This document shows, piece after piece, positions 9,222 through 18,979 of a stretch of DNA of 64,000 nt. The position numbers were made by a program, and so were the translations under genes. This stretch comes from Burkholderia sp. HI2500 (lineage in GTDB: Bacteria > Pseudomonadota > Gammaproteobacteria > Burkholderiales > Burkholderiaceae), in NCBI RefSeq assembly GCF_002223055.1, contig NZ_NKFL01000007.1:372001-436000 (forward strand), read 5' to 3'. Below the pieces are notes generated by a model. That model did no database searches. It was not told the DNA's origin and saw only the letters and a program-made list of their open reading frames with translations. Within the stretch, counting starts at the first letter, position 1. Each line of letters starts with the position of its first letter.

Positions 9222-9899
9222 ATGCGCATCCTGATAGTTGAAGACGAGCCGAAGACGGGCGCCTACCTGAAGAAGGGCCTCGAGGAATCGGGGTTCAGCG
9301 TCGATCTCGCGAAGGACGGCGGCGAAGGGCTGACGCTCGCGCAGGAAGAGCGCTACGACGTGATCGTGCTCGACGTGATGCTGCCGGTGCTCGACGGCTG
9401 GGGCGTGCTGAAGCGGCTGCGCGACACGCATACGACGCCGGTGCTGTTCCTGACCGCGCGCGACGACGTGCAGGACCGCGTGCACGGCCTCGAGCTCGGC
9501 GCCGACGATTACCTGGTGAAGCCGTTCGCGTTCGTCGAGCTGCTCGCCCGCATCCGCACGCTCGCGCGGCGCGGGCCGCCGCGCGAAACCGAGCATCTCG
9601 CGGTGGGCGACCTCGAAATCGACGTCGTGCGCCGCCGCGTGAAGCGCGGCGCCACGCGGATCGACCTGACGCCGCGCGAATTCTCGCTGCTGCAGCTGCT
9701 CGCACGCCGGCAGGGCGAGGTGCTGAGCCGCACGCAGATCGCGTCCTACGTGTGGGACATGAATTTCGACAGCGATACCAACGTCGTCGAAGTCGCGATC
9801 CGGCGCCTGCGCGCGAAGATCGACGACGCATTCCCGGTGAAGCTGATCCACACGGTGCGCGGCGTCGGCTACGTGCTCGAGCCGAAGGACGACGCATGA
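9222..9899 (+). CDS. OmpR-family response regulator (IrlR/CusR type)
   Basis: A 225-residue response regulator. The receiver domain spans residues 1-115, with acidic pocket EDE at 7-9, phosphoacceptor Asp51 in VIVLDVMLP, and the Lys of YLVKPF. The OmpR winged helix covers about 125-222 ([22 protein letters not shown], then [11 protein letters not shown]). The opening [13 protein letters not shown] and overall layout are those of heavy-metal regulators (CusR, CopR, IrlR). Its ATG at 9222 was chosen because it opens directly on the receiver fold. The stop overlaps the kinase start by 4 bp. It probably binds the GATWAC boxes seen at four nearby promoters. Confidence 0.92.
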   Translation: MRILIVEDEPKTGAYLKKGLEESGFSVDLAKDGGEGLTLAQEERYDVIVLDVMLPVLDGWGVLKRLRDTHTTPVLFLTARDDVQDRVHGLELGADDYLVKPFAFVELLARIRTLARRGPPRETEHLAVGDLEIDVVRRRVKRGATRIDLTPREFSLLQLLARRQGEVLSRTQIASYVWDMNFDSDTNVVEVAIRRLRAKIDDAFPVKLIHTVRGVGYVLEPKDDA

Positions 9900-11356
9900 G
9901 GTGGCCGCGTTCGCTGGCCGCGACGCTCGCCCTCGCGATTGCCGCGACCACGCTGGCCGCGTTCGGGCTCGTCGGCGTGTACGTGTACGCGAGCCTCGAG
10001 CGGCAGGTCAATACGCAGGACGACCTCGACATCGTGCTCGCCGCGCGCCATACGCGCCGGCTCGCGGGCGAGCTCGAATCGCTCGACGCGGTGCGCGCGC
10101 ATACGGAGCGGCTCACGAGCCAGGTGCTCGGCAACGAGGCGCTGTCGATGGTCGTCACCGACGGGCAGGGCGACATGCTGGTGCGCCACAACGTCACGCT
10201 CGCCGCGCTCGACGACGCGCGGCCGGCCGCGTCGGCGCCGCTGGCCGACGCGCAGCTGGTTGCGCCGAATGCGGCGCCGATACCCGCGAACGACCGGATC
10301 ACGGCCGATCGACTCGTCACATGGATCGCGGCGGGCGGCACGCCGATGCGCGGCGTCGTGATCGAAGCGTTGCTCGGCGACCGCACGCCGATTCACGTCG
10401 CGATCGCGCGCAACATGCGCGACCGGGCCGCGCTGCTCGACGGTTACCGCGACCGGCTCAAGCTTGCCGGCGGCCTCGGCGCGTTGTTCGCGCTGCTGCT
10501 CGGCTACGGGCTGATCCGCAGGGCACTCGAGCCGCTGCGCGAGATCGTCGACAACACCGGCCGGATCACGGTCGACAAGCTCGACACGCGGCTCGACGCG
10601 TCGCGCGCGCCGCGCGAGCTGCGGGCGCTCGTCGATGCGCAGAATGCGATGCTCGGCCGCCTGCAGCAGGCGTTCTCGCATCTGTCGCAATTCAGCGCCG
10701 ATCTCGCGCACGACCTGCGGACGCCGCTGAACAACATGCGCGGCGCCACCGAAGTCGCGCTCGCGCGGCCGCGGCCGGCCGATGAATACCAGGCGCTGCT
10801 CGAATCGCATCTCGAGGAGTACGACCGGCTCGCGCGGATGATCGACAACGTGCTGTTTCTCGCGCGCGCCGAGCATCCGAGCTTCGTCACGCGGCAGCGG
10901 GCGTTCGACGTGCGCGACGAACTCGAACGCATCGCCGGGTATTTCGAGGGGCTCGCCGACGAAGCGGGCTCGACGCTGCGCGTCGAAGGGCAGGGCCGAC
11001 TGACCGCCGACGTCGAGCTGTTTCGCCGCGCGATCGGCAACCTGCTCGCGAACGCGCTGCGTTACACCCCGGCCGGCGGTGTCATCACGCTCGCCGTCGA
11101 CGAAACGCCGGATGCGGTGCGCGTCGTCGTCGCCAATCCCGGCGAGCCGATCGATCCCGCGCTGCTGCCGCGGATCTTCGACCGGTTCGTGCGCGGCGAC
11201 CCGGCGCGCAGCGGCGGTGCGCCGGGCGGCACGGCCGGGCTCGGCCTCGCGATCGTGCGGTCGGTGATGGAACTGCACGGCGGGAACGCGCGCGTCGAAA
11301 GCGATGCGGCCGGAACGCGCTTCATGCTCACGTTCAGCCGGCCGTCGGCGTCGTAA
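9896..11356 (+). CDS. Sensor histidine kinase (IrlS/CusS type)
   Basis: A 486-residue inner-membrane kinase. A first membrane helix (residues about 7-30), a periplasmic sensor region, and a second helix (about 192-210) are followed by a HAMP linker. The dimerisation domain has phospho-His272 in [14 protein letters not shown]. The ATPase domain has the N box [11 protein letters not shown] and G box [10 protein letters not shown]. The [10 protein letters not shown] sequence is typical of heavy-metal sensor kinases. It is translationally coupled to the response regulator. The last 23 bp overlap the end of the convergent outer-membrane channel gene. The signal is unknown; the adjacent RND pump suggests a metal or a toxic organic compound. 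Confidence 0.92.
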   Translation: MRWPRSLAATLALAIAATTLAAFGLVGVYVYASLERQVNTQDDLDIVLAARHTRRLAGELESLDAVRAHTERLTSQVLGNEALSMVVTDGQGDMLVRHNVTLAALDDARPAASAPLADAQLVAPNAAPIPANDRITADRLVTWIAAGGTPMRGVVIEALLGDRTPIHVAIARNMRDRAALLDGYRDRLKLAGGLGALFALLLGYGLIRRALEPLREIVDNTGRITVDKLDTRLDASRAPRELRALVDAQNAMLGRLQQAFSHLSQFSADLAHDLRTPLNNMRGATEVALARPRPADEYQALLESHLEEYDRLARMIDNVLFLARAEHPSFVTRQRAFDVRDELERIAGYFEGLADEAGSTLRVEGQGRLTADVELFRRAIGNLLANALRYTPAGGVITLAVDETPDAVRVVVANPGEPIDPALLPRIFDRFVRGDPARSGGAPGGTAGLGLAIVRSVMELHGGNARVESDAAGTRFMLTFSRPSAS

Positions 11357-12893
11357 CGGCGGTATCGTGCGGCGCGGCGGCCGCGTCGCTTGCGATGCCC
11401 GTCTGCGTCTGTGCCGCCGCGCCGGGCGCCGGCTCCGCCTGCCAGCCACCGCCCAACGCCTTCAACAACCCGACCTCGGCCTCCATTCGCCGCGCGTCGA
11501 TCTGGTCGGCCGTGCGCCGGTTCGTCAGCGCGATCGTCTGCGCGGTCACGACATCCAGGTAGCTGACGGCACCTGCGTTGAACCGGTTCGTCGTCAGCCG
11601 CAGCGACAGGTCGGCCGCGTCGGTCGCGCGCTGCTGGCTGCGTGCCTCCGACGCGAGCGCATCGAGCGACGACAACTGATCCTCGACCTGCTGGAACGCC
11701 ACCAGCACGGTTTGCCGGTAATCGGCGACCGCGCCGTCGTATTGCGCATGCGCGCCGCGCAGCGACGCGCTGCGGCGGCCACCGTCGAACAGCGTGCCGG
11801 CGAGCTGCGGGCCGAGCGACCAGAACAGGCTCGGCGCGGCGAGCCACGGCGCAAAGAACGAACTTTCGAGCCCGGCGCTCGCCGACAGCACGAGGTCCGG
11901 AAAGAACGCCGCGCGCGCCTCGCCGATCCGCGCGTTCGCGGCCGCGACGCGGCGCTCGGCCGCCGCGATGTCGGGCCGCCGCTCGAGCAGTTGCGACGGC
12001 ACGCCGGGCGGGATGGCCGGCACGTCGTACGACTGCACGCGCGGCGGTAGCGCGAACGTCGACGCGCTTTCGCCGACCAGCGTTGCAATCGCATGCTGGA
12101 GCTGCGCGCGCGATGCGTCGATGTCGGTGTCCTGCGTGCGCGTCGCCTCGAGTTGCGTGTCGGCCTGCGCGACCGCCGACGCGTCGATCGCACCGGCCGC
12201 GAGCTGCTGCTTCAGTAGCGTCAGTGCGTCCGCGTACGCGTGCACCGTGTCGTCGAGCAGTTGCTTCTGCGTGTCGAGCGAGCGCAGCGCGAAATAGTCG
12301 GTCGCCAGCTCGGCCGTCACCGACAGCTTCACGGCCTGCAGGTCGGCCGCGCTCGCGGCGGCGTTCGCCTGCGCGCCCGCCACCGCATCGCGCACGCGGC
12401 CGAATACGTCGGGCTCCCAGCTCGCGGCCACGCCGGCCTGATAGTCGGGCGTGGTCTTGCCGGCCAGCGACGAGCCGAGCCGGTTCTGCGACACGCGTGC
12501 GCGGCTTTGCGCGGCGCCCGCGGTGATCGTCGGCAGGAACCCCGCATGCTGGTAGTCGACCATCGCGCGGGCCTGCTGCAAATCGGCGAGTGCTTTCTTC
12601 ACCGTCTGGTTCGATACGTCGACGCGCGCTTCGAGCGCGTTCAGGTCGGCGTCGCCGAACACGGTCCACCACGCGCCGCGCGCGGCGGCGTCGGCGGGCA
12701 TCGCGACGTGCCAGCCGGCTTGCGCGGCCGGTGCGGTCGGTGCGGCCGGTGCGCCCGCGTAATGCGCCGGTACGGCGACCGCGGGCGGTGAATACGGCGG
12801 CAGCGTCGTGCAGGCGGTCAACGCGGCCAATGCCGCGGCGGCGCCGAGCGCGACGGCGCGGCGGGCGAACGGGAACGGATGAGCGAGGCGCAT
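11334..12893 (-). CDS. RND-associated outer-membrane channel lipoprotein (NodT family)
   Basis: A 519-residue TolC-like channel. A lipoprotein signal peptide ends in the lipobox LTAC with Cys28. Two outer-membrane-efflux repeats follow, with the second holding RRPDIAAAERRVAAANARIGEARAAFFP in the usual NodT form and the ending FNAGAVSYLDVVTAQ. It is the last gene of an operon with the RND permease and adaptor (minus strand, gaps of 31 and 48 bp). It would extend the pump through the outer membrane. The start at 12893 is supported by the signal peptide. The C-terminus carries an Ala/Pro-rich tail of unknown role. Confidence 0.92.
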   Translation of the reverse strand: MRLAHPFPFARRAVALGAAAALAALTACTTLPPYSPPAVAVPAHYAGAPAAPTAPAAQAGWHVAMPADAAARGAWWTVFGDADLNALEARVDVSNQTVKKALADLQQARAMVDYQHAGFLPTITAGAAQSRARVSQNRLGSSLAGKTTPDYQAGVAASWEPDVFGRVRDAVAGAQANAAASAADLQAVKLSVTAELATDYFALRSLDTQKQLLDDTVHAYADALTLLKQQLAAGAIDASAVAQADTQLEATRTQDTDIDASRAQLQHAIATLVGESASTFALPPRVQSYDVPAIPPGVPSQLLERRPDIAAAERRVAAANARIGEARAAFFPDLVLSASAGLESSFFAPWLAAPSLFWSLGPQLAGTLFDGGRRSASLRGAHAQYDGAVADYRQTVLVAFQQVEDQLSSLDALASEARSQQRATDAADLSLRLTTNRFNAGAVSYLDVVTAQTIALTNRRTADQIDARRMEAEVGLLKALGGGWQAEPAPGAAAQTQTGIASDAAAAPHDTAVTTPTAG

Positions 12894-12924
12894 GGCGGAT
12901 ATCTCGTCAGGGGTCTTCGATAGG

Positions 12925-14340
12925 TCAGCCGCGTGCGGGCGCCGAGGCGGGTGTCGATGCGGCCGGCGCGGCCGGTGCTGCGCCGCTCGCGCGCATCGGC
13001 GGCACGCCGCCTGCACCGCTCGCGGGCGCGGGTTGCGCGCGTTGCGCGGACGAAGCGGCAACCGGTGCCGCCGCGTGCGCGATCGACACGATCTTCACGA
13101 CTTCGCCGGCGGTGATCGCATCGCCCGGGTTGTCGATCACGCGATCGCCTGCCGCGAGCCCCGAGACGATCTCGACGCGTGTGCCGAAATCGCGCCCGAT
13201 CTGCACGCGCTTGAGCGCGGTGCGTCCGTTCGCGGCGACGGTCGCCACCGTCACGCCGTCCGGCCGGAACAGCAGCGCGCTGACGGGCAGCTCGAACGCG
13301 GGCGCGGCGCTCGCGACGACGAGGTGCGCCTGCGCATACGCACCGGGCAGCAGCGCGCCGTCGGCGTTGTCGACGTCGATTTCGACGCGCAGCGTGCGCG
13401 TGACCGGATCGATCGCGCCGGCCGTGCGCGCGACGCGCGCGGCAAAGTGCCGCCCCGGATACTGCTGCGTGGTCAGGTAGACCGGCGTGCCGGTCGAGAC
13501 GTCGGCTGCGCTGTCCTGCGGCACGTCGACGAATACGCGCAGCGTGCCGGTTTGCTCCAGATGGAACAGCTCGCCGGACAAGCCCGGACTGCCCGGCGTG
13601 CCGCCCGCGGTGACGAGCGTGCCGACGTCGACGTTGCGCGCGGTGATCACGCCGTCGAACGGCGCGCTGACCGCTTCGTACGACACCAGCTCGTTCAGGT
13701 GCGCGACGTTCGCCTGCGCGGATGCGAGCATCGCACGCTTCGCGTTCATGTCGGCCACCTTCGTGTCGGTGTCCTGCTGCGACACCGATTGCGACGTCAG
13801 CATGTCCTGCCAGCGCTGCGCGGTCGATTTCGCATAGTCGTAGTTCGCCTGCGCGGTGGCCGCGTCGGCGCGCGCCTGGCGCAACTGCGCATCGAGATCG
13901 GGCGCGGCGATCTGCGCGAGCGGCTGGCCGGCCTTCACGTGCGCGCCGAGATCCGCGCTCCAGTGCGCGATATAGCCGCTGGTGCGCGCATAGATCGACG
14001 CTTCCGCGAACGGCATCACCGAACCGGGCAGCGTCAGCGTCTGGTCGGCGGGTGCCGTGCCGGGCGCGATCACCGATACCGGCAGCGCCTGCTGCGCGGC
14101 CACCTGCGCGCGCTGCGCGGCGCGCGCATCGATGCGCGGCACGATACCGATCGCGAGCAGCACGGCGGCGAGCGCGACGGCGGCGAGCGGCACGGTCAGC
14201 CGGCGGCCGCGTCGGCGGTGCGGCGCATCGGGCGCCGCCTCGCGGGAGCCGGGCGGGACGGCCGCGCGTTCGATCGTGCTTCCGGCAGGGTGGGCCGCGT
14301 CGGCGGCCGGCGGGGCGAGGGGTTCGATCGAGTCGTTCAT
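12925..14340 (-). CDS. RND efflux periplasmic adaptor subunit
   Basis: A 471-residue membrane fusion protein. A short cytoplasmic N-terminus rich in Arg precedes one membrane anchor (about residues 48-68). It is followed by the lipoyl half-motif SIYARTSGYIAHWSADLGAHVKAGQPLAQI, an alpha-hairpin with QARADAATAQANYDYAKSTAQRW, the second lipoyl half VSAPFDGVITARNVDVG, and a beta-barrel. It connects the inner-membrane pump to the channel. It sits between the RND permease (upstream) and the channel gene. The C-terminal 45 residues are low-complexity Ala/Pro and are not part of the conserved fold. Confidence 0.92.
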   Translation of the reverse strand: MNDSIEPLAPPAADAAHPAGSTIERAAVPPGSREAAPDAPHRRRGRRLTVPLAAVALAAVLLAIGIVPRIDARAAQRAQVAAQQALPVSVIAPGTAPADQTLTLPGSVMPFAEASIYARTSGYIAHWSADLGAHVKAGQPLAQIAAPDLDAQLRQARADAATAQANYDYAKSTAQRWQDMLTSQSVSQQDTDTKVADMNAKRAMLASAQANVAHLNELVSYEAVSAPFDGVITARNVDVGTLVTAGGTPGSPGLSGELFHLEQTGTLRVFVDVPQDSAADVSTGTPVYLTTQQYPGRHFAARVARTAGAIDPVTRTLRVEIDVDNADGALLPGAYAQAHLVVASAAPAFELPVSALLFRPDGVTVATVAANGRTALKRVQIGRDFGTRVEIVSGLAAGDRVIDNPGDAITAGEVVKIVSIAHAAAPVAASSAQRAQPAPASGAGGVPPMRASGAAPAAPAASTPASAPARG

Positions 14341-14388
14341 GATGGGGGCTCGAGGTTGGACGAATCGGATGAAAGGGCGGCGGCGTGA

Positions 14389-17300
14389 TCAGCCGAGCGC
14401 CGGCGTATCGGAGGTGGGCTGCGCGCGCCGTGCGGCCGCGGCCTCGCGACGCCGGTCGAGCCACGCGTGGACGAAGCCGAACACGACCGGCACGAACAGC
14501 AGCGTCGACACCGTGCCGAACGCGAGCCCGCCGATCACCGCGCGGCCGAGCGGCGCGTTCTGCTCGCCGCCGTCGCCGAGGCCGAGCGCCATCGGCAGCA
14601 TCCCGATCAGCATCGCGAGCGCGGTCATCAGCACCGGGCGGAAGCGGTTGAACCCGGCGTCCAGCGCGGCCTGCCACGGCGGCGCGCCGCCGGCGAGCAG
14701 TTCGCGCGCCGTGTTCACGACGAGGATGCTGTTCGCGGTCGCGATGCCGATGCAGAGGATCGTGCCCGTCAGCGCAGGCACGGACAGCGTCGTGCGCGTG
14801 ACGAACAGCATCCACGCGATGCCGGCGAGCGACGCGGGCAGGCCGCCGACGATCACGAGCGGGTCGAGCCACGACTGGAAATTGACGACCATCAGCAGGT
14901 AGACGAGCGCGACCGCGAGCACGAGGCCGCCGAGCAGTCCGGTGAACGACTCGTGCATCGCCTGCACCTGGCCGCGCAGCACGATCGACGCGCCGGGCGG
15001 CAGTTGCGCGCGGGCTTCGTCGACGAGTGTCGTCACGTCGGCGGTGACGCCGCCGAGGTCGCGCCCCTGCACCGACGCGAAGAGGTCGAGCACCGGCTGC
15101 ACGTTGTAGTGCGACACGACCGCCTGCTGCGTGGTGCGCGAGAAGCTGCCGAGCGTGCCGAGCAGGTTCTGCGCGGGTGCGCCGGCCGCCGGGCCGCCGG
15201 CCGGCGTCTGCGGCGCGCGGGTGGTGCCGGCGGGCAGCGGCACGTTCGCGAGCGCCTGCAGCGAATTCACCGTGTACTGCGGCGTCTGCACGAGCACCGG
15301 GTAGCTGACGCCGTTGCGCGGATCGAGCCAGAAGTTCGGCGTGGTCTGCGAGCTGCCGGACAGCGCGATCAGCAGGTTCTGCGCGACGTCGCGCTGCTGC
15401 AGTCCGGCCAGGATCGCCTTCGTGCGGTCGACGTTCACGTCGATCGCCGGTTCGTCGCCGGGTTGCTGGATGCGTGCGTCGACGAGGCCGCGCACGCCGC
15501 GCAGCTTCGCGAGCAGCGCGTTCGCGACCGCGCGGTTCTGGTCGAGCTGGTTGCCGACGATCTGGATGTCGATCGGCGCGGGCAGCCCGAAATTGAGGAT
15601 CTGGCTGACGATGTCGGCCGGCAGGAACGCGAACGTCACGCCGGGGAACGACTGCGCGAGCACGTTGCGCAGCGTCGCGACGTACGCGGCCGTGGACGCA
15701 TGGTTCGGCTTCATCGTGATCAGCACGTCGGCGTCCCCGGTGCCGATCGGGTCGGACGCGTCGTACGTGAGGTTGATCCCGCTGACCGGCACGCCGATGT
15801 TGTCGAGCACGCCCGCGAGCTGGTCCGCCGGGATCACGCCGCGGATCTTCGCTTCCACTTCGTCGGTGAGCCGTGCGGTCTCCTCGATTCGCGTGCCGGT
15901 CGGCGCGCGCAGGTGCAGGCGGATCTCGCCGGTATCGACCGACGGAAAGAAGTCCTGGCCGGCGAACGCGAACAGGCCGGTCGATGCGACGCAGGCGAGC
16001 AGGAACGCGGCCGCGAAGCGGCGGCGCCGCGCGATCGCCGCGGCGAGCAGCGCGCGATAGCGCAGCCGGACGGCCTCGAAGCGTTGTTCGAACGCGGCCT
16101 GGAAGCGCGCGAGGCGGGCGAACACGCCGCGCGGCGGCCGGCCGTGGCCCTTCGCGCGCATCAGCGCCATCGCGAGCGTCGGCACCAGCGTGCGCGAGAA
16201 GAAGTACGACGCGATCATCGCGAAGATCACGGCTTCAGCCAGCGGCACGAACAGGTAGCGCGCGACGCCGGTGAGCAGGAACATCGGCACGAACACGATG
16301 CAGATCGACAGCGTCGACACGAAGGTCGGCACCGCGATCTCGCCCGCGCCGGTCAGAATGGCCTCCTCGAGCGGCGCGCCCCGTTCGAGATGATGCGTGA
16401 TGTTCTCGATCGCGACGGTCGCGTCGTCCACCAGGATCCCGACCGCGAGCGCGAGGCCCCCGAGCGTCATGATGTTGATGGTCTGGCCGAGCACGGCGAG
16501 CGCGAGCAGCGACGTGAGCACCGCGAGCGGGATCGTGATCGCGATGATCAGCGTCGCGCGCCAGCTGCCGAGGAACAGCAGGATCATCAGCGCGGTCAGG
16601 CACGCGGCGATCAGCGCCTCGCGCACGACACCCTGGACTGCCGCCTTCACGAACACCGACTGGTCGTCGAGCGGCGAAATGTGCAGCGCCTTCGGCAGCC
16701 CGGCCGCGATCTTCGGCAGCATCGCCTTCACCTGGTCGATGATCGTCAGCGTCGACGCGCTACCCGTTTTCTCGACGGTCAGCAGCGCCGCGCGTTTGCC
16801 GTCCACCCGCACGATGTTGGTCTGCGGCGCGTAGCCGTCGCGTACGTGAGCGACGTCGCGCACATAGACGACCGTGCCGCCGATCGTCTTCACCGGCAGG
16901 TCGTTCAGCGCGGCCACCGTCTGCGTGCTGCCGTTCATCTGCACGTCGTACTCGTGCGTGCCGATCTTCGCGGTGCCGCCGGGCAGGATCAGGTTCTGCG
17001 CGTTGATCGCGTTCACCACGTCGATCGGCGCGAGGCCCTTCGCCTGCAGCGCACGCGTGTCGAGATCGACGACGATCTGGCGGATCTTGCCGCCGAACGG
17101 CAACGGCACGGCCGCGCCCTGGACGGTCGCGAGCTGCGTGCGGATGAAGCTGTTGCCGAGGTCGTACAGCTGCTGCTCGGCGAGCGTGTTGCTCGATAGC
17201 CCGAGCTGCAGGATCGGCACCGTCGACGCGTTGTACGTGATGATGTTCGGCGGCAGCGTGCCGGGCGGCAGGATGCGCAGGATCGACGCGGCGTTGCTCG

Positions 17301-17628
17301 AGGCTTCCGCGATCGCGCGATTGATGTCGGCGCCCGGGTGGAAGAAGATCTTCACGACCGACACGCCGTTCAGCGATTGCGATTCGATGTGCTCGATGTC
17401 GTCGACGTCCGACGTGAGTGCGCGTTCGTAGTTCGACGTGATGCGCTTGGCCATGTCCTCCGCGGAGAAGCCGTTGTACGACCAGACGATGCTGACGACC
17501 GGAATGTCGATGTTCGGGAAGATGTCGGTGGGGGTGCGCAGCAGCGCGAGCGGCCCCGCGATGAAGATCAGCAGCGCGAGTACGACGAACGTGTAGGGCC
17601 TGCGTAACGCCAGCCGGACGATCCACAT
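14389..17628 (-). CDS. RND efflux pump inner-membrane permease
   Basis: A 1079-residue proton-driven pump with twelve predicted helices and two large periplasmic loops. The proton-relay aspartates are in GGLALAVGILVDDATVAIEN. The start MWIVRLALRRPYTFVVLALL is the usual first helix; the ATG at 17628 is preferred over one 17 codons upstream on that ground. The sequence looks closer to hydrophobe/amphiphile (HAE-1-like) pumps than to metal CzcA pumps, even though the adjacent two-component system is of heavy-metal type, so the substrate is uncertain. First gene of the pump operon. A GATWAC box lies 92 bp upstream. Confidence 0.93.
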   Translation of the reverse strand: MWIVRLALRRPYTFVVLALLIFIAGPLALLRTPTDIFPNIDIPVVSIVWSYNGFSAEDMAKRITSNYERALTSDVDDIEHIESQSLNGVSVVKIFFHPGADINRAIAEASSNAASILRILPPGTLPPNIITYNASTVPILQLGLSSNTLAEQQLYDLGNSFIRTQLATVQGAAVPLPFGGKIRQIVVDLDTRALQAKGLAPIDVVNAINAQNLILPGGTAKIGTHEYDVQMNGSTQTVAALNDLPVKTIGGTVVYVRDVAHVRDGYAPQTNIVRVDGKRAALLTVEKTGSASTLTIIDQVKAMLPKIAAGLPKALHISPLDDQSVFVKAAVQGVVREALIAACLTALMILLFLGSWRATLIIAITIPLAVLTSLLALAVLGQTINIMTLGGLALAVGILVDDATVAIENITHHLERGAPLEEAILTGAGEIAVPTFVSTLSICIVFVPMFLLTGVARYLFVPLAEAVIFAMIASYFFSRTLVPTLAMALMRAKGHGRPPRGVFARLARFQAAFEQRFEAVRLRYRALLAAAIARRRRFAAAFLLACVASTGLFAFAGQDFFPSVDTGEIRLHLRAPTGTRIEETARLTDEVEAKIRGVIPADQLAGVLDNIGVPVSGINLTYDASDPIGTGDADVLITMKPNHASTAAYVATLRNVLAQSFPGVTFAFLPADIVSQILNFGLPAPIDIQIVGNQLDQNRAVANALLAKLRGVRGLVDARIQQPGDEPAIDVNVDRTKAILAGLQQRDVAQNLLIALSGSSQTTPNFWLDPRNGVSYPVLVQTPQYTVNSLQALANVPLPAGTTRAPQTPAGGPAAGAPAQNLLGTLGSFSRTTQQAVVSHYNVQPVLDLFASVQGRDLGGVTADVTTLVDEARAQLPPGASIVLRGQVQAMHESFTGLLGGLVLAVALVYLLMVVNFQSWLDPLVIVGGLPASLAGIAWMLFVTRTTLSVPALTGTILCIGIATANSILVVNTARELLAGGAPPWQAALDAGFNRFRPVLMTALAMLIGMLPMALGLGDGGEQNAPLGRAVIGGLAFGTVSTLLFVPVVFGFVHAWLDRRREAAAARRAQPTSDTPALG

Positions 17629-17719
17629 GATGGTGCTCCTCGAAGCGGGGAATGGACGCGCATTCGATGCGACGAGCACGCAGTCTGCCGGCGCGGCGTT
17701 GACCCGACCCTGACTCGAA

Positions 17720-17737
17720 GATTACGAAACCGTTATC
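17720..17737. promoter_or_regulatory. Inverted repeat (GATWAC box) upstream of the RND operon
   Basis: GATTAC-GAAACC-GTTATC, 92 bp before the RND permease start and 158 bp before the divergent MEKHLA gene. It matches the box before the response regulator gene. It probably makes the pump a target of that regulator and could also act on the MEKHLA gene. Confidence 0.68.
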
Positions 17738-17895
17738 TGCGCCGGCGCGGCGGCAGCGGCCGTGCGGCGGGCCGCGCAGCGCGATGCGGGCTGGCCGGAC
17801 CCGCGCCGCCGACGGCGGCGCGCCGCTTCATCCATAATGTCCGGCGGCAAACCTTCGCTCATTCGCGTATCTCGCCGATTTCAGGAGCCAGACCG

Positions 17896-18363
17896 ATGTC
17901 GTTGCGCACCGATGCAAACTTCTTCCGCCTTCTTGCCGACTCGTATCGCCGGCTCGTGAACCGCCCGCTCGTGCCCGACGGCATGAGCGCCTCCGACGGC
18001 GCCGCGTGGCTGTACGAAGCGGCGCCGTTCGGCATCCTGGCGCACGACACGTCGGCCGATCCGGTGTTCGTGTACGGCAACCGGCGCGCGCAGGCGATTT
18101 TCGAATACGACTGGGATGAACTGACGGCGTTGCCGTCCCGTCTGTCGGCGGAGCCGATGGAGCGACACGAGCGCCAGGTGTTTCTCGACAAGGTGATGCG
18201 CGATGGCTTCGTGGCCGAATATCGCGGCGTGCGCGTGACGAAGTCCGGCAAGCGGTTCTGGATCGAACGCGCGACCGTGTGGCAGCTCATGGACGCGGAC
18301 GGAGTCGTGCACGGCCAGGCCGCGATGATTCCGGAAGTACGGCCGCTCGACGCGCCCGCATGA
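17896..18363 (+). CDS. MEKHLA (PAS-like) domain protein
   Basis: A 155-residue cytoplasmic protein made almost wholly of a MEKHLA domain, a PAS-related sensory fold. Diagnostic stretches are LYEAAPFGILAHDTSADPVFVYGNRRAQAIFEYDWDE, LPSRLSAEPMERHERQVFLDKV and YRGVRVTKSGKRFWIERATVW. There is no output domain, so it may bind a ligand or partner. It is divergent from the RND operon and shares its regulatory region, including the GATWAC box at 17720. Downstream lies the first DUF4148 gene. The role in the efflux response is inferred from position only. Confidence 0.82.
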   Translation: MSLRTDANFFRLLADSYRRLVNRPLVPDGMSASDGAAWLYEAAPFGILAHDTSADPVFVYGNRRAQAIFEYDWDELTALPSRLSAEPMERHERQVFLDKVMRDGFVAEYRGVRVTKSGKRFWIERATVWQLMDADGVVHGQAAMIPEVRPLDAPA

Positions 18364-18456
18364 ACGCGACGATCGACTGGCACGCGCATCGCGTCGCGGG
18401 CCCGCGCGATGTCCGGCGAACCGGGGCGGCCCGCCCACGACGGACGCGAGCGATCA

Positions 18457-18474
18457 GATAACAAAACCGTAATC
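18457..18474. promoter_or_regulatory. Inverted repeat (GATWAC box) upstream of DUF4148 gene 1
   Basis: GATAAC-AAAACC-GTAATC, ending 125 bp before the ATG of the first DUF4148 gene. It is a member of the four-site set linked to the response regulator at 9222. Confidence 0.65.
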
Positions 18475-18688
18475 GAAGCCTCACCTTCAGGAAAGCGCGC
18501 GAATCGCAGAATGAATCCAACTCTTCATCACATCGATGGGGAGCGGATGTCCGGCCTGATCTGCGGACGCGAACACGCCATCATTGAGAGGTGAACATCA
18601 TGAACAACCTGATTCGTGCAGTCCTGCTTTCCTGCGCACTGAGCGCACCGATCGTCGCATTTGCGCAAACCGCCGACCATGCGCTCAC
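18457..18688 (+). repeat. Duplicated promoter-leader-signal peptide segment, copy 1
   Basis: This 232-bp segment is nearly identical to 23924-24154. It spans the GATWAC box, the leader and the signal-peptide codons of a DUF4148 gene. From the ATG onward 89 bp are identical, including wobble positions, then the sequences diverge quickly. This points to recent duplication or gene conversion of the regulatory and export part. Confidence 0.9.
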
Positions 18689-18908
18689 ACGGGCCGACGT
18701 GCGCGCCGATCTCGTCCGCGTCGAACAGGCCGGCTATCGGCCGATCGGTAACGATCCGAACTATCCCGACGACATCCAGGCCGCCGAGGCGAAGGTCGCC
18801 GCGCAGCAAGCGCAATCGGCCGCCGCGCGGCCGAGCGTCGCCGCAAAGCGCACTGATGCGCAATCGCTCGCGTCGCTCGACGAGCACCAGTTGTACGACC
18901 ATCACTGA
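18600..18908 (+). CDS. DUF4148 small secreted protein (copy 1)
   Basis: A 102-residue exported protein. The Sec signal peptide (residues 1-25, cleavage after AFA) is followed by the DUF4148 start QTADHALTRADVRADLVRVEQAGYRP. The remainder is Ala/Gln-rich and poorly conserved. The ATG at 18600 has GAGAGG 8 bp upstream; a GTG 9 bp earlier falls inside that ribosome-binding site. The DUF4148 family is abundant in Burkholderia, probably periplasmic, with no known activity. Its promoter region and signal peptide are almost identical to those of the gene at 24066. A GATWAC box suggests control by the IrlR-like regulator. Confidence 0.88.
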   Translation: MNNLIRAVLLSCALSAPIVAFAQTADHALTRADVRADLVRVEQAGYRPIGNDPNYPDDIQAAEAKVAAQQAQSAAARPSVAAKRTDAQSLASLDEHQLYDHH

Positions 18909-18979
18909 GCGCGATTGGCGACCGCCGTCCGCGGCCCGACGGCGGTTCCTTCAACGGACGGCACGCATGCCGTAGCGAG

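Noticed and set aside
18511..18594. Short leader frame (27 codons) before DUF4148 gene 1, starting MNPTLHHIDGERM
   Set aside because: A similar frame starts at 23978 before gene 2, but a one-base deletion moves it past the equivalent stop, so the frame is not conserved. The similarity is explained by duplication of the DNA.
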